Shown here piece by piece: positions 35,851-46,509 of a DNA stretch of 64,000 bases; the first letter of the stretch is position 1; each line of letters begins with the position of its first letter. A program made the translations under genes and the position numbers. The notes beneath the pieces are model-generated. The model was given only the letters and a program-made list of their open reading frames with translations, did no database searches and was not told the DNA's origin. The stretch spans positions 3,038,001-3,102,000 of the forward strand of contig JAJEKV010000026.1 of NCBI GenBank assembly GCA_021234155.1, written 5' to 3'. Source of the DNA: Isoetes taiwanensis. Taxonomy: Eukaryota > Streptophyta > Lycopodiopsida > Isoetales > Isoetaceae.

Positions 35851-36343
35851 TGCAAAGGAAATAAACAGAGCGTGAGGCGAATTGCAAAGGAAATGCCGTC
35901 TTAAGGCGGTAGCGTGAGGGCGTAAGAAGAGCTTAAATCCTATGATTACGGGTCTAGTGCTTAAATCCTATGCTTAGGCGCGTCAGTATACGAAAAACCT
36001 GACACGCGCCAGAACAATTAATTCGTAACCAGGCTTAAATATTTCGTACGACCATTGGAATTGACACATGTCACATCGAGGAAATGCCTTGACAATATAA
36101 TTTTGCCAAGAATGTTGGGATAGTGATGGTATCAAAATAAATAATTGAATGTTATTCCAATGTCACAAATGTACATTCTTAAACAACAATTCAATCTTCA
36201 TTTCAAAGTACGTGTCCATGCACACCACCCTTGTGCATCCTCACTATTATTAATATATATACAAATGTGTGCTTACGTGCTTAGGTGCTGGAACAACAAA
36301 TCACTTGAAAAGAATGACATCAATTTGGTTAAGTGTCAAAGAA

Positions 36344-39026
36344 TTACAATGTTATTGGGAGACTGGCCATAATTTTTTCATGGGTCTCCTGTGAAATTTT
36401 GTACATGTCTGTGCCTTCAATTTTATCCATATCAATTTTAGAATATCTTACCATATGGCTGTGCACGGAGGCTTCGGGTTGTTTAGTGAGCAACATATAC
36501 TTGAAATTACCCAAGAATTGATAATACAATCCACTTAAGATAACCTCATGCACTCCAAATTTTTGCCCCCATCCATCTTTGTATGAATCTTCAAGTGTGC
36601 ATTTGGGTTCTGTGCACTTGAGGATGTAGAAGTCCACACCCTCTGAATTGTCTACCTCAGCATTCACTGCAAAATTGTCACCTACCTCTACCAAATTACT
36701 GATCCATTCATTGGCTTGTTCAAGAGTCTCCTTTTTCTTCTCAACTCCTGGTTTTAAGTCAGTTACCTCCCACTTTCCAAATCTACCTGTATTGATGCAG
36801 GAGTCCCAATTATGATCCATGCAAAACAAGCAGAAACATGACAGGCATCTATGAGCAAGCCTGTTTGGTCTACTCCTGCTGACAGGTCTGATACAGTGAA
36901 TCTTCTTTGTGCCTTTAAGTGTTTCAATTTCATATTCTTCCATGTTTGCCACAACAGCAGGTTCAATTTCCCAAAAATATCTTTTGATCTCATCTGTTTC
37001 ATCAACTGGTAGACTGCTGAAATATGTACACAGAAATTTTACAATATCTTTAGCATGCCTCAGTTGCACACCATTGGGTTTGAGTTGTTCCTTACTTAGC
37101 AGCCTTTTGATAACAGCACCTGCACCATCATGTTCACCTTTACCATGAGCAGTGGCAAAGTAGTTCCACACTATTTCCTTGTCATTCATTGTGAAGTACC
37201 TGCCTAAGAAAAAAAAAAGGTTTTCCTGACTTGAATTGTGATGAGCAGCCATCACTCCAAACCCAATGCTTCTCATACTCTATTTCCTGTTCCTTAAGCC
37301 ATGCAACATGCTTTTGTAGGCAGTGTTCCACAAATAATGAGTCATGCACTTTATCATCAGAAATGTAAAAGTGAGTCTCTTTTATGATCTTCCTACCATT
37401 GTTGAGTCTATTCCTGATCTGCTCCAATCTTCTGTTCTTTTTTTTCTTCTTTGGACAGTCTTCTTCTGTCTGCACAGGAACAGGAATATCAGCACTTTTG
37501 TCATGTCTATATGTTATGTGAACAAGTATAGAAACTTGGTCTGTATGCCAGTGCATTGACTGGGGCTCATTCTGGATCTTGATGCTGTAATTTTCTGCAA
37601 AGTCAATAACAGATACAATTGTATCTTCTGGAAATGATGACACACACTGTTTAAACTGATTGGCCTGCCAATGTGCTATGTAATTGTGTGGAACAAAATC
37701 TGATATTACCTTCTTCACATCCTCTTGAAACTCTTTGGGACTTCTCTCCTTTTAAACTAATCTCAAGACAGGTTTGTACCTCAAAGCCTTTCTTGGATCC
37801 CCGAATTCTCTGTCCTGGTCCACAGGTTGCTTTTCAAATGTCTTCCAAGTAACTAGTAATGAACCCGTGCCATCTATTTCCTGTGGACATTTTCTAATTC
37901 TATCCAACCCACATTTTTTACACGCCAACATCAAGCAGTTATGATCAAACCACTCCTCATCATCACCTTTGCTGCAGACCACTTGTCTCCATAAATCACT
38001 TGTGCACTTGATTGTATGCTCCTTGGCTGCACATTCGGGCCAGGGCCACAAATCTCCGCGATGGCGGTTGCAATTGTCATGAACTCCACCCGATTTTCTC
38101 GGTTGTTCAATCCCTGCATGATGTATTCAAATTTCAAGTGGTAAATGCAACATCATGTATGCCTCTCACGCATCCTCCTTACAAAACTCGGTTTCAACCT
38201 CTCAAAAGTCTGCAATGCAATTTTGATATGAGGATTCTCCTCTCTAAACCTGAGGTAGAATTGCAACTGTAGGGAAATCGTGTGAATGCCAAATAAATGC
38301 TACATATAATGAACCCTACAATATAGGATGAATACTTACTTGGCTGACTTCAAGAAGGTGAATTGGATGTTCCATCTTTATTTCTGTCTCTGATACATAC
38401 TTCCTCACGTCTTTCTTGTATGGAGAAACTCTTGTATTTTCTGTCCAGAACTTGATAACAGCTTCTCTATTGTGATCTAACATGCTATCCATCCGCTTCC
38501 TCCTCCTGAACATTGACCAAGGTCCTTCCCCTTTGTTAGCTTGCACCCTTCTTTGAAAAGCATTTGAAATTGTTTTTCTGGGGATGCTGAGCAATCTGGC
38601 CACTTCTGCTTGATTCAATGGCTTGACACCATTTCTACCTGCTGCTGCCATTATCAGGGTGGACTTCCTTGCACGAAGCATGTCATGATTCCTCTCAAAC
38701 TTATGTTCTTGCATTGTTTCCTTCAAATTCTTCACCATTTGCTCGGCCATAGTAACCTGCTTAGATTTCTTTATAGAAGCAATTGGTAAATCCCTTGCCC
38801 TCCAAAGAAGACTGTCAAGGATACGGCCTTTGTCATTGTCATCAACATTTGTACTAATTTGGTTGAATACTTCATAAATTTCTCCTGAAATTTCTCTTAT
38901 TCTGCGGTCACTCAGTCTCAATTTCTTATTCTTCTTTGAAGGCGAATCTTTAGAAGGGGAATTCTTCTTCATTGCTACTTTCTTTGCATACAATCTCTGC
39001 CTGATCTCTCTTCCTTGCTGCATCAA
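36344..39026 (-). pseudogene. Transposase-like protein with HTH and RNase-H-like DDE/D signature (disrupted)
   Basis: On the minus strand, the first segment (39026-38341) is basic and has a helix-turn-helix-like stretch (LNQAEVARLLSIPRKTISNA), consistent with DNA binding. It ends in a GTAAGT donor; the next exon starts at 38266 after 'CCCTACAG'. A Cys-rich region follows (CKKCGLDRIRKC, about 37900). The catalytic-like part reads IVSVIDFAENY (about 37610), WVWSDGCSSQFK (about 37240) and ATAHGKGEHDGAG (about 37135), plausible Asp, Asp and Asp/Glu positions of a DDE nuclease. The C-terminal part runs intact to the stop at 36344. Disruptions are an in-frame TGA at 38153-38155, a frame change near 38000, a TAA at 37752-37754 and a shift at the 10-base A run 37209-37218. 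Multicopy proteins with DFAENY/SDG/HGKG signatures occur, as far as I recall, in several animals, where they are unnamed. Confidence 0.65.
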
Positions 39027-39391
39027 TGGCTCTGTAAATTGAACGGGGAGAGGAATTGGGTTTCATCTATCCCGAATTTCTGTGTATTGCAAAATTGGTG
39101 AGGGCAAATTGTTGAATTTCGGTTCAGGCAATTCTTGGAAACAATTAGTCCCTCTATTTTGCTTGAATTCAAGATGGGTTAGCCCACCATCCAGGAATAT
39201 GGCGGGCTACAGACATTCATGTTTCCGGCACCAAACATGTTCATGATTCTCTCAGCCTGTCATTTGACGGGCGCGCACCCTACATGTCAATACTTCAATC
39301 ACGCACGTCGTGTTTAAAACACACCAATTTTAAGCACTTGTAAGCGGCGTCCGGACGGTGATTTCTGCTACCCAGTACCGATTTTGCACCC

Positions 39392-41156
39392 CATAGCGCC
39401 TTGTGATTAATTTTGCTTCAGGCGCTCAATAAGAGCCTTCATTTTGTGCTTTTTGTTATTTGCTAACTTTGTTATTTACGAGAAACCTAATGGTATTTTC
39501 ATTTTGCCAATTTCCTGCACGTAGTTACTTTTTATAAATTTAACTTTTATTTTTATACCCTGTTTTAATGCACTACAATTAAGAAGATGTCCATTTTTTT
39601 TAAATCTAGGACCCAAAAACGACACTCAAAATAGTAAATTGAGGGCTATTTTTTAAAATGACCCCCAAAAGTAGCAGAATTTAAGGATATTTTAGGGAAT
39701 CTTTGGAAGATTCTTTTTATTAGTGCAAACGCAAGTCATTAGTGCATTTGCTAGGTCACCGTGTTGTCATTGCAAGTTGAGTCAATATTATAAATCCCTG
39801 AAAGAGGAAGTATAGTTAGAAGCATCTAAATGCATATTTTCATGATGAATAGATACACAAATTACGAATAAGGAAACTTTTACAAGGCTTAGCAAAACAT
39901 TCAGCTTTTCCATAAATATTATTTAAAAGGCTGCACTTATAACTTTACAAGAAAGTAGTGCGGTGATATCAGCACCGCATGTTGTAAATTGTCCTAGGAC
40001 AGAGGATTTACTTCAACAAAGGGAACTGGATAACATATACGAAGACTTACGAAGTTCTGGAATGATGCCTACACATTATTGGACTATCAGCTAATAAAGA
40101 AGAATTGGCAAGTGGCAATGATTTAATGTTAATGATTGTCTGCTTAGACATCCCCTATGGTAATGTGAAAAATATTTTACAATACATCATCATATCTACA
40201 TCTCTAAGTTTCTTCTTTAGTGTCTGATAGTACTCTGTGAACTCAATGGTTTTTAAAAGTTGAATGTATAGTAAATGTGGAATAGAAAGTGTTGAACCCC
40301 TATAAGTAAAAGAAACCTTAGACACGATAGAGATATTGAAGTCCAAAAGAGAATGGATGAACCAAAATACCTGACTGGAATAGAACCCTAACCGCGTAAG
40401 GGACACCCCATCTTGGACGTGGATTTTTGGCTGTCTAGAGTTTTAAATTGCCCTGGTGAAGCAAGTTCCAATCAAAGATAAGAGCAAGCAATGCCAAATT
40501 GTCCACCCCCACTTCATATTTTTCAGTACGGGACTAAGATGATACCAGTGTATCAGCAAATATTATAGCAGAAAATCAAGAAGTACCTGTACATGCATAC
40601 ATGAAGGCTAACTGAAGCAACCTTTCACTTTGAACAACTTTAACCCAACAACTTATGTAGCATTAGCTGCCTTATTTATCGCAACAACTACTTTATTCAC
40701 ATGATCATCAACATGTGGCACTTCTAGTGCTCGCTCTGTTGCACCTCTAGTTCTTACATATTTTAAGGCGAAATCAAACAGTTGAAATAGATAAATAGAG
40801 CAAGAGCATCAGGAACGCACAAGGAGAAGTATGAAATACCTGAACAACATTAGAACTCTGCATGACTCCTGTATTCTTCATCTCTTATAACACCAAGTTG
40901 CAGTCTCTCTACATCCTTGAATCTAGAAAAGGAGAATGGCCAGATAATGTAGAATCTGCATAACAAACCTAAGAGTATGTCAAAGGAAGTGACAACGGCT
41001 TTCATGTGGCATAACTTCCAACCTATAGGTGATGTCAAAAAGGAAGCATGATGCACAAGATATTGTAATAGACATTTATATCAAGTTCAACAACCACGAG
41101 TCATGCAACATACTCTGTGGGAATATCTAAAAATTGCAATTTATCCACCAATCCAC
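39392..41156. other. No gene recognised
   Basis: AT-rich sequence after the transposon. The minus frame at 40155-40406 and those near 40850 show no motif. No RNA gene seen. Confidence 0.5.
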
Positions 41157-41159
41157 TGT

Positions 41160-41670
41160 TATATTCCCCACACACATTTCCCACACACATTCCCCCCACA
41201 CATTCCGTACATATTTTGTATAAATACAACACATTAAACCATTGAAATAGCCATTAACAAACTAAACCATTGAATTAAACCCCCCAGTTGTTTTTGTTGA
41301 TATTCGTACAGGGCGTCCAACGGAAGGATCGGACCGTAGGATGTCGATTTCGGACGATCTTGGCCATCGTTAGGCGCGACACATTTTTTAGCAAGTTTTA
41401 GATAACTGTCAATTAGGAATACATAATTATTGTTAAGGCTATGAAGCGCATTACACACATATACTGGCGTATGTATTGGAGCTCCTCGCCTCTGTTGGAC
41501 ACCCTGTACGAATATCAGCAAAAACAATTGGGGGGTCTTGGGGGTTTAATTCAATGGTTTAGTTTGATGGCCATTTCAATGGCTTAATGTGTTATATTTG
41601 TACGGAATATATACAGAATATGTGGGGAATGTGTGGAGGGAATGTGTGGGGAGTGTGTGGGAAATATGTG
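41160..41670. mobile_element. Foldback element with arms of about 160 bp
   Basis: The left arm (about 41160-41322) and right arm (about 41493-41670) are imperfect inverted copies. For example, 'aaactaaaccattgaattaa' at 41258-41277 is inverted near 41548-41567, and 'gatattcgtacaggg' at 41299 pairs with 'ccctgtacgaatatc' at 41503. The outer parts are rich in CACACATTCCCC repeats. The loop 41323-41492 has no gene. The target duplication is unclear because the ends are simple repeats. Transcription would give a long hairpin RNA. Confidence 0.75.
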
Positions 41671-42417
41671 GGGAATGTGTATGTGTGTGTGCGCACCTGT
41701 AGTCATTTTGCCAAGTTAATTTACATTGACATTAGCAATTTGAGACTTGAAGATGAAAAATAAGGACAAAGGAAAAAACATTGAGAATAATAAAGGCGGG
41801 CTTACAAAATTGGACATTTCTTCATTATGATAAAAAATCTTCTGATGTCTATTTTTGGCTTTAGGTTTGTTGAACGGACTCTATCTGGTTATTTTTTTCG
41901 CAAAACAACAAAGATTTGCATGCCATTTTGATGGGTTTATATGGAATTCAGAGTGGAATTACCGTTACATGCCCTGCCAACAGATTATGCAGGGGTTTGG
42001 AGTTTCATATGCTCAGCATATAGTAAGGGAATGCCTTGCTCAAATAAGCCACAAACTTGCAAAAACCAATTGAATGCTTGATGGGTTTATATAGAATTCA
42101 GTGTGGAATTACAGTTATATGCCCTGCCAACAGATTATACAGAGGCTTGGAGTTTCATATGCTCAGCATATAGTAAGGAAATGCCTTGCTCAATAAGCCA
42201 AAGACTTGCAAAAACCAAGACAGACCTGTGAAAATAATTGAATATACTATGCAAACAATATAGGCATGGATTGAAAGGCTCGGAACCATACCTAATACTG
42301 TCTGCACACAAAGGATTAGCATAATTGCCGTCGCGACAAAAACCTCCATGATCGAAAAACTTCGAATATCACACACACAAGAGAGGGTTGGGGCCAAGAA
42401 CAACAGGCCAGATGAAG
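41671..42417. other. No gene; imperfect direct repeat
   Basis: The segment 'ttgatgggtttatatggaattcagagtgg' at 41928 recurs at 42079 with few changes and includes 'gccctgccaacagattatg' and 'agtttcatatgctcagcata'. The unit is about 150 bp. The open frame at 41855-42073 covers the first copy only. Confidence 0.6.
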
Positions 42418-42600
42418 ATACTATGCATGCATGTCCAAGAACATGCATGCACCAAACCAAATCAATGGTTCACAAAAGATACTATACATGCATGTCCAAG
42501 AACACGCATACACCAAACCAAACCAATGGTTCAGAGAAGATACTATGGATGCATGTCCAAGAACACGCGTGCACCAAATCAAACCAATGGTTCACAGCAC
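42418..42600. repeat. Three tandem 61-bp units with internal hairpin
   Basis: Units are at 42418-42478, 42479-42539 and 42540-42600. Each contains 'atgtccaagaaca' flanked by inverted TGCATG words that can form a short stem, then 'ccaatggttca'. Because 61 is not a multiple of 3, the frames that read through (42348-42688) change frame between units and are artefacts. Confidence 0.85.
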
Positions 42601-45600
42601 AAAACTTAAACAAACATACATGGCGCGCTTTGTAAATACCGCTACCATACGCAAACGCAAATATCATATAAAAACCTTAGCAAAATAACCGTATAATTAT
42701 ACGTTTTGGACGATGAACCATTTTTTTGTGATATTTGATCTTGAATAATCGAGGCAAAACATATGTGCTTGACTTTGCAGTAGAAGAAATAGCTAATCAA
42801 CACAAATGCTTCTCATAACATTTCAAATGTAGAAAATTACTCGGGGTAATAGCCATCTTTTGTTTCATACTAATTCACTTACCAAATCTATGACCAGGTT
42901 GTATACCATAAAGATTGCAAAACCAATAATCCTGAAATGAAATCCAAAATTGCTTGAAGAAACAAAAATTTGTGTAATTTATTGGGGAAATTTCTATTTT
43001 ACAACCACGTTATCCAATGCATTACATGCCATTCACTATCAACTTTTAAAAAGTATATGGTCTTAACTTGCACAGAGAAAACTCCTTCAATAAGATACCA
43101 ACCATGGGAAGAGTCCATGTGCATGTTGCCCCACTCATGATGCTTTGCCAAAAGAAATAACGAGTGAAAAAACTGTCTGAGAATCTTTTAGGATTTGCAT
43201 ACAGTGCTTGACTATTCAGGTGAGAAAAATTGTGTCATATAATAACCTTGCAAATAGGTGTGATTGGAATGTCCCATATAGGCTACTAACATATGTTATT
43301 TATATTATATAAGACACCCAGCATACCCTTAATTGGTGACATCAAACAATACCGTACAAGTTAAAATTTTCACGGGTCTCTTTCTCTATTCTTGAATGTA
43401 AAGCATGAAAGATCATTCTAGAATGGAAGCTGCTTTGTCGCGTTGTCGCGACTGAATATTGGAGCGATGACTAAGCTTTTTATATGAAAGCTATATTTAA
43501 AGGGACTCCAAGCAAGAATCGGAATGCAGAAAAGGCTCAATCCACCAATTTGCTTGAAGAGCAAGAATCATATCTTACAACCGCAGAAAGATTTTATCAC
43601 AGACACACACACACATGCTCGGAGAAGATAGATGGGAGAAAATGAATTGCGGAACAATCGGCGAAGAAGCAGAACATCTAGAAGAGTTTTGCTTTCTTTG
43701 TGCCTTTAATTCTTCAGTGAAATTATTCCATTTCTAACATGTATCGGATCTAAATCAAGGAGAATCAGCTAGAAAGTGATTTTTGAAGGAAGAACGTCAG
43801 AATTGCAGAAAGGTGCGAAATCATCTGTGTTTCATGCAGGAAGAATGGCTTTTACATTGGCAGCTAAGGATAAAGAGATCTTCTATATTGGCAGCAAAAA
43901 ACAAGCCCAAGAATTACGCATGCTAATGGAGCTTAAAGCGCATCTCAAGCAATAGAATATGTAGCAAAATAACAAGGGGTTGCAGGGGGATTTGATATGG
44001 ATGTAAAATAACAATCCCTGAAACTATAGACTATATATCCCTAAAACACTTGACTCGGTTGTCATAAAAAAAAACATAGATTCAAGATAAAAAATAATCA
44101 CATTAGCTCACTGGGTATATTGGTTAAAGTAGTCTTATTAAGACATTGAATTATTCTGGTAGAGGTTCGAGCCCTCGTATTTTATATTCTAAAATCTTAG
44201 GCGAAGCCGTATAGAGGTTCGATATTCCCTCAAAACCTTGGGCGAAATCGTATTTCATATTCCAAAATCATAGGCGCCTCCAATTATAAATGACTATAAA
44301 CGAAACGAGAGGTGCTCACAAGCTCCAACATACGATCTGGGTCGTAGGATCGACGAATCCGATGTCTGTGATAGTCCAGGGTGCACCTGGTTTAGATACC
44401 TACAGATGCTAGGAAAGAGGATTCAAATAATGTCTGCCTTTTGTGTTATTGTAGCCGTCTATGGAATGCCCAGGACCACTGCAACAAAGAACCTGAAGAC
44501 CACAATTTAGTATTTGACTAACCTGAAGAAGATATGGACAAAGTTATTAACAAATGCACCCAATTCAGCATTGCAATATTTTATTAACCATTATGTTTTG
44601 TCCTACACTAACATTTCATGCCTTCACAAAGTTATGCAAGATTAGTGATTTGTCTTCGTGCAATGTAGATGAGTCAATATACAATGTAAATGTGTGTAAA
44701 AATACAAAGTCGAGAAAGGGATATCACCTAGTGCAAGTTTGTGCAATACAAATCATGGCCACGATTTCTTATATAGACAAGCATACCTACAGTGCCATTT
44801 CTGTGAACAATAAACAATCCACACATTGATCAAATCATTGTAACCTATCTCCATAACCAAACCTTTGGACTGAAGAATTTAACTGCCCCATATACAGTCA
44901 AGGCACAAATTGCCCCCTATGAACCAATTCTAGACTCCTATAACAGTCAAGGCACAAATATGACAAAATATCAAGCCCAATGTTGCTATATAGGTTAATT
45001 CAAGCGGCTGCTTGTCCACAATATATGATCAATCCTCTAAGAGATGGAAAACATTGAAACTTGTGAAAATTACTAGACATGAAAAAAAAATCATGAAATC
45101 ACAACATAGGACTTACTAGCGTTGATCAAATCGGTTGAAGTCATAAAGCTTCCCCATCTTCAAGGAAAAGTGCATGTGAACATTCATAATGTCGTTGCAA
45201 GGATTTATGGATTCGATTGGTAAATATACAAAAACTGCTTGAAGACTTTCATCGAATCTCCATGCCTACTCCATTATTTAAAGCATTAGAACGTGGCTGC
45301 AATTTCCTGCCACAATCGCATCCATGCCCCATGGGCAAAAGCCCCATGGTTTCTCACATAATACAATGGGAAGCTCTCTAGCTTGGACTTAAGCAGATAG
45401 GAAGCTCTCTAGCTTGGTAAGCAGATCATCCATGGAAAAAGGCCTTGGCATTTCTACCAAACCACAAATTGCCAACTTCCAGGAGTCCCATGTCCCATGA
45501 GCAGAAGCCCTATCACTATTTAAGGGATGTCTTTCCGTGGCCTAATCATGCTAGGATGTCTAAGAATCCAACCACCTGCTGTTCCTTCATCTCTTTCCTC

Positions 45601-46280
45601 TATGCTGCCATCCTTCCTTATATCTAAAGGCACAACATATTCTTGTCCATTGCTTCTTCTTCATCCTCTTCTTTTGCCGCATGCACATGTCCATTCTCTT
45701 TACCAATTGAGCCCCAAGAAACAATACTCCATTTCGGAATAATGGCCATAATATGAATCTTTTCCACAAAATGATCAGCAGAGAGTAGAGAAGCATGTGC
45801 ATTAGACAATATTACCAGTGTTTCCACGACAGAGAAGATAGGATGAGAAAGAAACTATGGGGTTCGCCATTTTGAAGCCCCGGATATGGTAGCCGGGTTT
45901 CATCATCAAAATCTATTTACCAAATAAAGGTTTGCTTGCTATGATATGAAGTAACGTCTTATAGGGATAATGAGTCTTTTGCACACTATAGTGGAATTTC
46001 ATGTTCAAGTTATGATGTTTATGCCTATGTATGCATTGGTCTGCTATAGTCTTTGATTGTCGTGCGTGGCCATGTTTGTTGCTTTTATCTTTCCTTAAAA
46101 AAACTTGCAATGATTACAAATGCACTCAAACCTTGATTCCTAGAGTATAAGGCTAGTTTGGTTATCAAATTAGTTATTGCCCTTTGAAAGTTGTCACTCC
46201 CTTTACACTATCCCCAGTTTTGATTAACATTAACCCCATTACAAGTTCATTGACTTTTTAAGACCATTCTTTGACTAGAG
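42601..46280. other. Gene-poor stretch; one tRNA-like segment
   Basis: No supported gene. The segment at 44104-44190 ('tagctcactgggtatattggttaaa' ... 'gaggttcgagccctcg') resembles a degenerate tRNA or a tRNA-derived SINE head, with A- and B-box-like sequences. It lacks convincing arms for a functional tRNA. Part of it repeats at 44190-44262. The remaining frames are short and without motifs. Confidence 0.45.
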
Positions 46281-46509
46281 AAACTGTAACACTCATGTCG
46301 TATCTAAATAAATAAAAAACATACTAATCTGACAATGTACATGCCAATCTTCTCTGTGGAGAACTACGTGGAACTGTAACACCCATGTCGTATCTGAATA
46401 ATCTTTTTTGTGGAGAACTACGTGAAACTGTAACACCCATGTCGTATCTGAATAAATAAACCATACTAATCTGACAACGTACATTGCCATTTTTTTGTGG
46501 AGAACTGAT
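46281..46509. repeat. Three direct repeats, unit 54-90 bp
   Basis: 'aactgtaacac(t/c)catgtcgtatct' begins units at 46281, 46371 and 46425. Two units also share 'catactaatctgacaa', and all three contain 'gtggagaact'. The middle unit has lost the central part. Confidence 0.8.

Larger units (their letters stand above)
31807..39391. mobile_element. 7.6-kb multigene DNA transposon, 4-bp TSD
   Basis: The left end, GGGTGTAAAATCGCTAGTGG at 31807, and the inverted right end, GGGTGCAAAATCGGTACTGG (ending at 39391), differ at only three of the first 19 positions. CATA flanks both ends (31803-31806 and 39392-39395). The segment holds two plus-strand coding regions starting 145 bp from the left end and two minus-strand genes, the outer one starting about 330 bp from the right end: a compact convergent layout. 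A transposase-like protein is among them. Its genes contain frameshifts, so this copy is probably inactive. I do not assign a superfamily. It inserted within a family B palindrome. Confidence 0.72.

Noticed and set aside
42348-42688. Three overlapping frames with repeated CMSKN/ACPRT motifs
   Set aside because: Artefact of the 61-bp tandem repeat being read in all three frames.
44104-44190. tRNA gene
   Set aside because: A- and B-box-like strings exist, but the acceptor and anticodon arms do not pair convincingly. A degenerate or SINE origin is more likely.
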